Positions 11,635 to 22,445 of a stretch of 64,000 nucleotides of DNA are shown piece by piece. Positions within the stretch are counted from its first letter, which is position 1; each line of letters opens with the position of its first letter. Location: the NCBI GenBank assembly GCA_910574455.1, contig CAJSYZ010000003.1:4959250-5023249 (forward strand), given 5' to 3'. This DNA comes from Trichaptum fuscoviolaceum. Its lineage: Eukaryota; Basidiomycota; Agaricomycetes; Hymenochaetales; Trichaptaceae. The position numbers were made by a program, and so were the translations under genes. The notes below the pieces were generated by a model, which made no database searches, was not told where the DNA came from, and worked only from the letters and a program-made list of their open reading frames with translations.

Positions 11635-12015
11635 ATGGTGGAGGAAGAGGCAATTGGCATTGCCGCACTTCAAGTTTTCTCAACTGGTTTCCTAGTAATT
11701 CAAGTTTAGATGTAACAAAAATCGTAAAAATTTTCCAAGTCCCATGTTACTTGAGCACTGAAATCCTGACTTGCATTCTGATGTACTGAGAGATGGCTTG
11801 CATCCTGAAACACTCTTTATTTCAGTGAGTTAAGGCAATCAGTGTATTTTCAGACGAAGTAGCGACCCTTCAGACAGGTGCCAGCCAAATCAGGACGCGT
11901 CAGTCGCCGTAAGCAGAAAGTAGTTTCCCTGATGTTGAAGTACAGTACTGCCCCGAAAATTTCCGAGACTCGGACAGCCTGCCAGTGAGTGTCACTTCAA
12001 CTTGAAGGAAGTTCC
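11635..12015. other. Intergenic
   Basis: No coding signal; breakpoint zone between the truncated glucan synthase and the F-box relic. Confidence 0.5.
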
Positions 12016-12290
12016 AGCGCGTGACATAACGCGAAGGGCGTCTCTAACGCGTCGCGACGCCCTAAGTTCAACAGAACTTTCTGACCTCAACTAGCACGTC
12101 TCACAAGGTATGACTCCTTGTCTAGTTGGCATAAAGTATCTCCAAACCATTCTTTAACACAGGAAACGATCAGCATGGATAGAGCAAAAGACTCATTTCA
12201 CGCGTCGCCCGATACTAAGTTGACAAGCTTCTGCTGGAAACCGATGGCAAGATACATAATACCTGAGATGTGGTGTGATGAAGGCGCTGA
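12016..12290 (+). pseudogene. Relic of F-box family promoter and first exon
   Basis: 12016-12120 matches the upstream leader of the 12620, 25327 and 59456 F-box loci (GTGACATAACG, ACGCGTCGCGACGCC, AAGTTCA, TCTCACAAGGTAT in the same order). It is followed at about 12176 by ATGGATAGAGC...GACTCATTTCACGCGTCGCC, a decayed version of their first exon that goes out of frame by 12235. No second exon follows; the next complete locus begins 330 bp downstream. Confidence 0.65.
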
Positions 12291-12539
12291 ATAGTGTGTA
12301 CATTACTTTGCCTTTCATCACCTGCTTTCTAACCTTGATTCACAGTGAACCAATCAATGATGACATATGCGACGGAAGAACACCTGCTCGACATCGTTTC
12401 TTCCTTGCTTCCAACATGAAGAAGCGTATTTGGGACTTGCGTACTCACGAGACTGTCGATTCGGCCGTGCCTATTCCTTGCTTCAAGTACACGTCGTCTA
12501 ACTTGATTTGAAGTGTGATGGCGTTACCTCAGGCTGAGG

Positions 12540-12619
12540 CTGACACTTGCGTGACACAATATAAACTTACTGACGCGTCGAAACGCCCAAAGTTCAGCAA
12601 CTCATCCCCAACTACGACC
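12540..12619 (+). promoter_or_regulatory. Conserved leader of the type-T F-box family
   Basis: Block with GACACTTGCGTGACA, then TGACGCGTCGAAACGCCC and AAGTTCAGCAACTCATCC just before the ATG. The same ordered words occur at 25150-25260, on the minus strand at 59640-59540, and in the relic at 12016-12120, so it is the shared promoter/5' leader duplicated with the genes. Confidence 0.6.
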
Positions 12620-14227
12620 ATGCCTTCTGTCCTCTCTAATCAACTATTTCAAACCTCACCTCCTATCGCGGAGGAGCTCGATATGGATAACGAAGAAGGC
12701 TTGTTTCACGCATCGCCTGACATTTTCCGCAAGCTTCAGTTGATTCTGTCGATGGTGGTGGAAGACGACACGTTGAGTCCTGGGGAGATATGGTGCGATG
12801 AAGGCGATGAACGGTGCGTGTAATGCCACTGGCAGCCCTTCGCCATTCGTTTTTAAACTCTCAGAATTAGTGAAGTCGTTGTTAGTGGCACAGGCGACAA
12901 ATTTGCGTCAATTTCCTTAGCAAAGTCGATACTGAAGCGGGACGAAGATTTACTCGAAGCCTTCGCTACTCTGCATTCCTTTCTGAAGCGAATCTCGAGT
13001 TTCCGTCCTCGCATCTCCAAATTATCCCTTACAGACCTTCCCGTCGAGCTCATCGTTCTGATCTTCGAGTCTGCTGAACTCGGAATTGAAGATCTCTGCC
13101 GTCTCTTGTTAGTCTCTAAGGGGTTTAGACAACTAGTCCTATCGACTCCAAGCCTGTGGGCTCAACAAACATTGACACCTTGCTTGTCTCCATACGCCAT
13201 CGATGCTATTGCTAGGCTGAGCGGTAGTCTTGGGCTTAAAGCGCAGTTTGTCTCTAGTCTAGATCCACTAATGCTCCGGGACTGCGAAAGATGGACTGAT
13301 CTCAACTTGTATGGATTCAGCTATTCTGAAATGAGGCGCTTCCAGTCAAATTTGCCATGCGCGAGACTCGCCGGCTTGGAAAGTCTGACGCTTACCACTC
13401 TGGACGAGAGTTTCCCTCCTCTTATCTCCTGGTCTTTGCCGTCGCTCAAATCTCTTCATTGCTTCATGCTCGTACCAGATGAAGTCCGATCATCTGTTCT
13501 GTCAGAATGCTCCTTCCACTTCGATTGTTTTCTGATGATCGACAGTCTCTCAAGATTTCTAGCCGCAACTACTCGTCTCGAAAGGTTGACTATTGCCCTA
13601 ACCTCCATCATCTACCCTGGTGCCACTGAGAGTCTGAAGACCGAGTTTGGGACTGAAACCTCACTGAGCACTCTCCAGGAATTTACGCTCCATACAAATG
13701 ACACATTGCCATGCATCGTCGACTGTCTTATCAAGACCCTATTGTGTCCAAATATAAAGTCTTTCGTAGTTCACTGCAACGACTCGGGAAGGATACCATG
13801 GGACGGGTCTGCTATGTACTGTTGTTTGAAACTCCTTCGTGGATTAAGAACAAGGTATTCGAAGCTGGAGTATATACAACTAAAACTCAAACAACAGAGA
13901 ATCGATAGTGAAGTCAAGGTTATCGCCGTCAGCGAAATCCTCGAGGTTCTCCCGACTAGTATTCAGGAAGTCGCACTGACATTCGAAAACATAGAAGTTC
14001 GTGCCCATAACCGCTTCGTACTTGGAATTGGTCCTTTCCCAAATCTCCGTTGGATTAGATTTACGGACTGCAATCGATTGAGTCCCATGGTTTTTCAAGA
14101 TTTAACCTACATATTCAAAGAATATGGAATGTTGAGTATGCGAGTTGAGAGCGAAAACTGTATCGAATCTGACAAACTCCCTCTGTTGGATCTACCGCTT
14201 TGTATGAATAAAGTAATGGTAGAATAA
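12620..14227 (+). CDS. F-box protein with LRR-like C-terminal region (type T)
   Basis: Exons 12620-12813 and 12886-14227 give 511 residues. Exon 1 carries the family motif HASPDIFRKLQLILS and ends ...DEGDER; exon 2 starts with the GTGDKF segment. An F-box-like helix set lies near residues 112-155 (LTDLPVELIVLIFESAELG, LLVSKGFRQLVLSTPSLWAQ). The rest is irregular leucine-rich sequence (LPSLKSLHCF, LERLTIALT, LRWIRFTDCNRLS). F-box proteins of this sort bind Skp1 through the F-box and present substrates to an SCF ubiquitin ligase via the repeats; the substrate is unknown. It shares leader and exon structure with the loci at 25327, 34384 and 59456. This copy has Ser-Lys where two paralogues have a TGA, and it is open throughout. 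Confidence 0.85.
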
Positions 14228-14477
14228 TATGTATATAGCGTATGCGCTATTTGCAATCTTTTCCTGAGTTAAAATGGCTCTGAACAATCCAACTACATCA
14301 CAGAAACGTTAAGGCAATATAACAGACTTAGCTTACATCCACGTTCTTTCCTCTAAGAGAGGTCAGCAGGAGGACCTTTAAAGCATTTATCTGGAGGCGT
14401 CTCACCCACTCGAAAGAATGTAGTAACAGATGCAGATGGGTACGTAACTTTCACGATTCTCTGACAGGCCCTGAATA

Positions 14478-14560
14478 GATACCAGTGCAGAAGACTCATT
14501 AAACACGTTGCCCGACAGCATTCGCAAGCTTCAAGTGATGTTGACAAAAGCGCTAAAGAA
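14478..14560 (+). pseudogene. Relic of type-T F-box first exon
   Basis: GCAGAAGACTCATTAAACACGTT...CGACAGCATTCGCAAGCTTCAAG aligns with the family's first-exon core (EDSF-A-PD-I-KLQLIL). No start codon, leader or second exon is attached. It lies 250 bp past the intact gene, as expected for a decayed tandem copy. Confidence 0.55.
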
Positions 14561-14713
14561 TAAGGACAGAATTATACTCCTTGATAGCAACTGGTCGCAA
14601 ATAATATCTCAGAAAGTTCCTTAACGTGTCAGACTTCGCCTAGTTCGCTTGTTTACAATATGATAATTTAACAAAATTAATTGACTATCCTACACAACGC
14701 TGCGACGACTAAA
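14561..14713. other. Short intergenic spacer
   Basis: AT-rich, no signal besides the 3' flank of the following minus-strand gene. Confidence 0.4.
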
Positions 14714-17700
14714 CTATTGACCTGGTATACGAGAACCTAAGCAATGGCTGACAAGACGTTTTTTCTGCAAAGCCTCTAACGACCGCTTTCTGAACCTGAG
14801 CGTCCGAGCATCTCGTATACGGCCCTCGCAATCCATCTCCTCATCATTGCTTCCCGATCCACCTCTTTTCGCCGCCATATGAACCATAAGCACAGACGCG
14901 AGTGCTGCTTCTGGCGTCTGTACCGATGTGGCAGAGAACAAGGATGGTGTCTGCTCGAGGGTGTCCGAACTTCCCCCACTGCTTGAAGGCATATTATCGC
15001 AGACAGAAATCCGCGGCACAAGCGACTTGGTCAAGGACGGTGCAACAGAAGCCTTGTCTACCGGAAGTAACAACTCAGGAGAGGGGGCACTTGTCTGTGG
15101 AACAGGACCAGCTTCCGGTGAGACTGCATTGATGTCAGACTCCTGAATACTAAACATTTAATCAAGAGACTCACCTTCAGCAATACCACGATAACAAGGA
15201 ACCAATGCCAGACCTGAGCCCGACTCCTCTAACGCCATCGGTAGGACAGACTCCGATGGCAGGACTAGGTCTTCCGGTAGGAATGCGTCCATCTCTGAAA
15301 GGACAGGTACTGACCCAGTGGACGAAGTCAGAGCCAAAGATTCAGTCGACTTTGAGGGTGCTTCAACTTGCTCCTGCTTCCCATTGCGTCTTGATTCAGC
15401 TAGAGACATCTTATCGAGACCACAGGTATCAGAGTCCTTCCGAGGAGTCGAGGGCGGAACGTTGAATGCGGAGTCAAACAACTGTATGAGACCCAGCCCA
15501 GAGTCCGCTTGCATACTCGTATCCACGAACGAACTCGACTTTGCTTCCGAATGATCAACACTGACAGCTGGCCGGGCTATGAATACACTCTCCTCTGTGT
15601 TATTTTCCAGTGGCACATCGCGTGACGCCGGCGTAGGTGACAGGCAATGCTGCTGCTCTCGCCTCCGAGCGCGCAGCATCGCCTCCTTCTTCGCTCGAGC
15701 CGCCACATCTGGGTCCGCAAGCAACTGGCGGGGAGAACTAGCTGGAAGAGCAGACATAGATGTGTTCGACGCATCAGGGATGTCATAGATTATCGGACCA
15801 GAACATGCTTCGGTCACGACGTCGCCCAAGTCCGAGGCCAAAGATTCCCGGAATACAATCGAAGGCAGTGACAGTGCTTGCTCAGGAGCCGTTCGCAGGC
15901 GCGTCAGGATCAGAGAGTCGGTAGCTCGAGCAATACCAGTCGCAGCCAATCCAGAACCCGAAAGCGACTTAGACCGCATCTCAAAACCAGAAGGGAACGG
16001 CAGATCAGACAGAATAGATCCAGACGCCTCAGAAGTGCCAATTTCTTGTACTTGAGCACATTCAGAGGGCACCGCGTCATGTCGAGAAAGCGATCTCGAC
16101 CATGAGACAGATCCAGAAGGGAAAGACGGGAGATCAGGGAGGTCAGAACCAGATAAGAGAACCAGAGATTCAGATGCCTCCGCCACGCTCAGCTGAGCTT
16201 CGGGTTCACCGACTTCTCCTGGCGACCATGCCGGTATGATCTCCAGGGTCGTGAAACTCTGAGTATAGCTGAAAGATGGCATCTCCGGAAGATCAGGAAG
16301 CTCTGAAGGTTCTCTATCATCCGGGGGCGGCAAACGGTCAGGCAGGTGGGGGCCATACTCTCTAACGACCGTAACTGGGAGTGACGGCGAAGGAGGGGAC
16401 AGCAGATTTGGCGCTGCAGACTGTGTTGAAGTGTCCGGTATCGTTGCACAGCTCCTCCCCATATCGACAACGTAGAAGATCGTCGACACCGTGGTGCAAG
16501 TCGGCATCTCAGGAAGAGAAGGCAGATCCACATCCGAGTCCGTGTCCGAGAGCAAGCCCAAGGGAACAGGGCCCGTCGCATCTTGCGGTGCCTCCCGAAC
16601 GTCGGGACCTGAAGCCGGTCCAAGGAGCGGATCGTCGCTAGCGGGGAGAAGGCTTACTGGAGGGCAGAAGGCGCTCAGTCGGCCGGCACCTAAGGACTCG
16701 TCTCCGCCAAGAGTAGCGTGTGTCCTGTCCAGGATGCCACCCAAGTCGTCTCTCGTCTCGAACATAGACAGCAGAGGCGACTCGCACAGACTGATCGTGT
16801 CAGGCGTCGGAGCTACACCATATCAATGTCAAAAAAGATCAGAAACACAGTGAGAAAACAATACTGACCATAAGGTGACTGTTGCTCCGACTGTGTTGTC
16901 TTTCGTACGTCTTCGGTCTTTGCGATTTCTAAGGTCTTCGCGGGGAGGGTCATCGGTTGATTGCTCCGCACCGTACTCCCCGTACTCCGATTCCTGTCTA
17001 AATTCTGCTGAGACTTCAACTTGTAAGACAACTTCGCCTGCCCCCTGAGCTCCTTCCGCAACGCCCTTCCCTCCGCGAACAAGTCGTTCGCCCTCTTCGT
17101 CACTCTCGCTAGCTGTGCTTCCAGTCGTTGACGAGATGCTATCGCTGCGCACTGGCGTGTCTCCAATGTTGTCTGAAGCCGCTTTCTCTCTCTCGAGTAT
17201 AATGCCGAGACCGTCCGGTTACACTTGGCACGCTGTTCTGCTGCCCTTTTCTCCTTCTCCAAGGAAACAATTCGAAGTGACAATCTTCTAATCTCATTTC
17301 GTTCGGATACTGAGCTCTCCTTCGCCTCTTCCTTCGCAACGTTAGCGTCAAGGTGAGCGCGACGCTTCTCATCGGTGAGCTTCTTGTTGTCCGCCCGAGC
17401 CGTCTGGAGTTGATGTTCCATCGCTTGACTGCTTTCCGAGAGCAGCGCGACCTTTTGCTGAGCAATGGAGAGATCGACTTTCGTGGCGTCGAGATCTGCC
17501 TCCAGTGCTTGACGTGCTTGATCCGCTTTGACGGCCTGACTGCTCGCGGCATTGAACTTGACCGTCATTTCGTACCCATTGCGCATCTCCTTTTTAAGGC
17601 CCGCCTCCAGTCCATCCATATCCTTCTGAATCGCCGAAATCTTGTCTTCTGCAGAGTTCGCTCTCTCCGCCTCGGCCTGCAGTGATGCTTGAAGTACGGT

Positions 17701-19989
17701 GATTGCATGCTGTAAACGACGGATCTCCGCCTCCAGGTCCTCTGACGCCATCTCCAGCCTGCGTTCCTTGTCTTCAGTCATCTGCCTGTCCTCCTCGATG
17801 GCCTTTGTGAGTGAAACGAAGCTTTCGTTGGCCCGTTCAAGCATGGCCACCGTGAGATCGGCCCGCCGCGTCTCGTTCGTGAGAGCGGACTCCGCTCTGG
17901 CAACTTGACCACGCAATGTCTCCAACTCCTTCGCCTGTGTAGTCAGCTGGACCTGCACTTTCGCCGCCCTCAGGTTCGCCTTTGCAAGTGCCGACTCCAG
18001 TTCAGAGGCTTTCGCCTGGGATACTTTGAGCTGTGTCCCAACCTCCGAAACTGCAGCGTGCTCTTCCGTTAGCTCTGTCGAGAGCGTCCGTACCTGGTCC
18101 CGCGCGTAGTCCAAATCGTGATTCAACGCATTCGCCCTGCCAGTCGTGTCTACGAGCGCAAACTCCAGCTCAGAGGCTTTCGCCTGAGACTCGTGGAATA
18201 GAGCCCCAACCTCACGAGCATTCGTCTGCTCTTCCTCGAGCGCCACCGAAAGTGAATTAATTCTTGTGTTCGCGTCCTCCAAGAATGAGACCGCTGAATC
18301 TCCCCTGTGCCTCTCCTCGAGCGCCGACTCCAGTTTAAAGGCTTTCGCCTGAGACTCTTTGAGCAGAGTCTCAACCTTGTTAACCTTCATCTGCTCCTCC
18401 TCTAGGGTTTTCGAGAGTGCATCAATGTAATTCTGCGCGGCTTCCAATTTACGCTGCACGGCTTCCGCTTCCTGCCTTTCCCGCATCATGACCGCCCTCT
18501 CCTCCTCAAGTGTTTCCTTGCAAGCTTTGACTTCGCGTCGCCGCCCCATGTCCTGGTCTGAGAGATTTGCTTTCAACCTTTCCACCTCGTTGGACAGCGT
18601 CTGCGCTTGAAGCGTTGTGACAATGCACGTCGCCTTGGCTTTCGAAGCCTCCTTCTCCTCCTCCTCGAGTTCCTTCTTGACGTCCATAAGTTGCCTCTCA
18701 AGCATCCTGTTTGATGTCCGGAAAGCTGACAACCGCTCGATCTCCTTCGCCTGCTGTGAATTGACCTTCTGAAGAGCAGAGAACTGATAATGGATGTTAT
18801 TACGATTGGTGGTGACGGTGGCTAGCTCCTTTGTATAATTGCTGCGCAACTCGTGAAGCTTAGCCATATTCACAACGGAGTTGTTCCGTGTCTCCTCCAG
18901 CTCTTCCTCCAGAGCTTCCTTAGCGGACTTCGTCTCCTTCAATTCGTTCTCGGTAGCCTCGAGCCTCGACTCTAGTGACAGCACGAGCTCCTCCTTCTTC
19001 AACATAACGGTTTGCAGTTGTAGGGATATTGCGTCCGTCTGTGTAGCTGTGTCGACGTATGAAGTGGTCTCGTCGAGCCGTAGGCTTCCGGTGTCATTTG
19101 TAGAATGGCGGTGGGTAGAAAGCTTATCTTGCCTAGCCTCTTCCCCAGCTTGAACAAGTGTCGCAGACGACTTGTCAGACTTGAGGCTCTTCTCCGACGT
19201 TTGGGTCTGCTCAGTTACGACGAGGGTAGGGAATGCATCGTCAATGGACTTTGTAGACTCGACGTCGGCATTAGTTGAGCGGCAACAAAATTTGACGTTT
19301 GGCTGCGGATCTGTGTCGGCTGTCTTGAGGTGTAGGGATTCCTCTTCCAGCGTCTCCAGATAGGCAGGCCCAGCTTCTGCCGTGACAAGGCGTAGGGGAA
19401 CCTCGTCCAGCCTGGCTCTCAGCTGAGCGATCTCGTCCTCGAGCACAGCATTCCGCCCCAGATGGCAGCGTATCTATGTAATCAAGCAAATGAGAAGAGA
19501 AGACACAATTAGGGTGAGACGACTCACAGCTTCAAGGACAGACCACAGCAAACAGATAAGCTGACGTACACGTCTTGAACAGACACCCAGCCGTGTCGGT
19601 GCGACAGTCACGTATCGCCTGAGCGAAACAAAGATCGCAACCAGCGCAGAAGCAGCCAGTACAGAGCAGTAGACTATGGCGTGCTCAAGAACTATTGCTG
19701 ACAAGTCCTTCAGGACGTCTATGGCGAGCGTTGGTAGTCTTGAACCCGTCGAAGTCGCCGTGGCATTGACGAGAGTGTCGACCGAGGTCACGATGATCAT
19801 AGCAACGTTGTCGGCTGCTTCAGGACTGACATTCGGTGAAGGTAGAGCTGGCACCGGTGCTGAAGAGAACAAGTCATCGACCGCAGTATCCATTGGAGCA
19901 TCTCCTGGGGTGGGTAGGAGGAAGATAGTCCCAGCGATGAGAGCAGCCCGAAAGAGCGTGAGCGGAGAGGGGCGGGTATTGGCACTCAT
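14714..19989 (-). CDS. Large membrane-anchored coiled-coil protein with acidic Ser/Pro-rich C-terminal repeats
   Basis: Exons 19989-19528, 19473-16869, 16812-15203 and 15142-14714 give 1701 residues. The last intron is drawn with a weak GTTCCT donor because it gives a normal 60 bp intron and keeps the frame; the alternative GTGAGT donor would leave a 32 bp intron and shift the frame. The N-terminus has a hydrophobic leader (LTLFRAALIAGTIFLLP) and a second membrane span (IVYCSVLAASALVAIFVSL, about residues 105-125). Residues ~160-1020 are almost continuous coiled coil (repeated ALEE-, QAKA-, ELESAL heptads, including three similar 'ALEERHRGD/ALEEEQTNA/ESQAKASELE' segments). The C-terminal ~680 residues are acidic and Ser-rich and contain four copies of a DLP-P-hydrophobic motif. 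No enzyme domain is seen. Likely a tether or scaffold at the endoplasmic reticulum, Golgi or another endomembrane, inferred from architecture only. Confidence 0.78.
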
Positions 19990-20699
19990 GATTTCTATGA
20001 GCAGAAGCGAAACGAATAGATGGCTTCTCCAAGCACAGGCATAGCGAGTTTTTAACTCTGAAGTTGAGGCTGACTAGTGTAGAACTGCCAGTGTGCTCTT
20101 CCGGCTGGCAAGACTGCCTGCCACTCGTCAGCAAGTCTGCTAGTGCTGGCAGCATAATTGGGAAAAATGCTGATTTTATCCACAAAGTATTATGCTTCTT
20201 GTACAGTGATGGTGGTGAGAGGAAGAGCTTGGATTCGATGGAGGTCGAGTGTTTGACACCATCATCATGCCAATAGTAAAGAAAGTTGTAACATTTGTAA
20301 TCCGGGATTTGCCGAAACACTGGCATCCTGTTCATGTTGACTTTTCTGCCTTGAACAACTCCGTGTTCACGTCCTTCACTGGCATCCGAGTAGCACAGCT
20401 AGCCAACTTATTATATGAGATTTCAAGTTAATCTTTTGTCGCTGCCGGTGACATTCTTGTAAGCAATTTCTCCCGGCGCCGAGTCGGATGCAATCTCCAA
20501 TTTAATCCTTCCTTCATTTGCTCCCTCGCCATCCACTTAGACAATTACTGTAAACTTGTACAGAAAGAGGAGCAATTTGCTCTCTGCTTTATCTCAGAGC
20601 CCTCTGTAACTTTTCCGAAAAGCGTTTACGTCCAGTAAGCACTTATTGAGCTACAATGCTGGACGATCTGAACATACCGTTTAGAATCAGCCTCACGTT
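19990..20699. other. Divergent intergenic region between the coiled-coil gene and the F-box gene
   Basis: Holds both upstream regions. Contains low-complexity words (ACTGCCAGTG, TGGCAGCA near 20080-20155). No other gene seen. Confidence 0.5.
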
Positions 20700-20703
20700 A
20701 TGA
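20656..20703 (+). promoter_or_regulatory. Upstream ORF ending in an ATGA overlap with the F-box start
   Basis: An ATG at 20656 opens a 15-codon frame whose stop TGA (20701-20703) overlaps the main ATG (20700-20702) as ATGA. If the transcript starts upstream, ribosomes would finish the short frame exactly on the main start. Confidence 0.45.
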
Positions 20704-22278
20704 TTGACTCGGATAAAGCTGCGATATCCCGGCTCATCACGGCTTTGCAGTCAGTAAAGGACAGCGATGACATGGCCTCTGGTAGATGTAAGGAAGTCTG
20801 GGGAGATGGGACCACAGAGAGGTTCGTTCGTTTTGGTGATGTATGTCAATGAGTCATGCTAAACTTTTCGGCATAGTCTCAAGAACCTTGGTTACTGTCC
20901 CGATGTCGAGCCGCGGGCGCGATCAACTTTGCGTGACCTCGAGAATGTCAAGGCTATGTTGGCAGGCCTCTCGGCCTCTCTCGAAGAGAAAATCACGGAC
21001 ATCAAGGAACACATTCATCAGTTCATGCTGGGAAAGGGGTTGGCTTCTATTCCTGATGAACTGCTATCAAACATACTCGAACACGCAGAAGGAAGCCAGC
21101 GTCGTACAGCCCTGAAAGAGAATCTGTCTCTCGTTTGCCGCCGGTTCAGACGACTAGTTCTGAATACTCCCCGCCTATGGTCTCATATCAGCAGCTCTTA
21201 TAAGATGCGCTACGTGCGCACCTGCTTAGAGAGAAGCAGGTCCGTTGGCTTATCAATCGACCTACTCATCAACAATAAGCGCGACTTGGATCGCGTGCTC
21301 TCATTTCTAGCTGAGGTCATACCTCACTCATCAAGATGGGAAGACCTCAATGTGCGATTTCGTTTTGCACGAATGGACTTGGACCTTCGCAATGAAATTC
21401 ACCAGTCACCAATCTTCTCCAAATTGCACCTTCCGACTTTGTACTCGCTCAGCCTGGAACTCAGTGCAACCGGCAATTTCGACTTCGACAACGATGATAT
21501 CTGGCACTTTTATCAGAATTGGGACATGCCGAACCTTCGTTCTCTTGACTCCGACCTAATACCAAAAATCACTGTCACCTCGAACTTGTTTTCTTTCCGA
21601 TTTCACCGTATCAATGAACCCCCATTACGTGTCGCCCATTTCATGAAGTTCATCGCGGCTTCCCCTACTTTACAGGAACTTAGTATCGAAATCTATTCGG
21701 GGTACGGAAAAGCTTTTCAACAGGCTTCTACGATTGATATGCCGAATTTAAGGGTTTTGCACATCGACGCATCTGATTGCGACCGCACTGGTGCAGTACG
21801 AACTCCCGTGCTGCACAAGCTGTCGATTGTGATCGTTCCTCTGTCTGAAGACGAAGATTTAGAGCTATATGACTTCTTTCCACAAGACAACTATCCGACC
21901 TTGGAAAATTTATCGATAAAAATGTGTCCGCATCCCGATTCCCCCACTGAATTTGTCTTGCCCACTGAAAAATTCCGTGGGTTGCGCTCTTTATCACTGG
22001 ACACGCCAGGTGTCGTTCCTGACATTTCCTACTACGAAGATGAAAATGGGCAAGAGAAATTCTATCCACAACTGCACACACTTTCCATAGTCAACTGGGA
22101 TAATATGCCCATTTATTGGCTGACGGAAATACAGGAATCATTAGTACGGCAAAACGACTGGGCTGGCTTCAAGCGGCTAGAGATATACGGTGCCTTGGAT
22201 TCCTCATACGTGCGGTTAATAAATAACGTCTATGGTGGAGAAGATAAAGACATTGTGTGGAACGAGCGAATCAATTAA
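20700..22278 (+). CDS. F-box protein (type A relative)
   Basis: Exons 20700-20821 and 20877-22278 give 507 residues; the intron has GTTCGT, a CTAAAC-like branch point and GGCATAG. Exon 1 (DKAAISRLITALQSVKD...CKEVWGDGTTER) matches in layout the second exon of the type A genes (AVKEAI...HE-WKVGEFDR), showing common origin. The F-box lies near residues 95-145 (LASIPDELLSNILEHAEG, LSLVCRRFRRLVLNTPRLWSHIS). Irregular leucine-rich repeats follow (LHLPTLYSLSLELSA, MPNLRSLDSDLIP, FRGLRSLSLDTPG). Probable SCF substrate receptor; substrate unknown. It shares little sequence with the type T genes beyond the F-box. Confidence 0.85.
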
Positions 22279-22445
22279 TCGGATCTCTAATTTCCTGCCA
22301 TGTTCTGTTTTTATTAGATCATGTCAGTTAGCCAATGCCTGTATTCAGGGATCTCTTTTTAACATATTTAAGAACAAGATTTTATTTATCCATATTGACG
22401 TTTCTCCAGTATATTATGCATGTACATATCCTGTACAGGTTGGTT
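22279..22445. other. 3' flank of F-box gene
   Basis: AT-rich, no gene recognised. Confidence 0.4.

Noticed and set aside
15163..15172. GTGAGT donor for the last intron of the coiled-coil gene
   Set aside because: Would leave a 32 bp intron and shift the frame away from the 143-codon last exon; a 60 bp intron with a weaker donor fits better.
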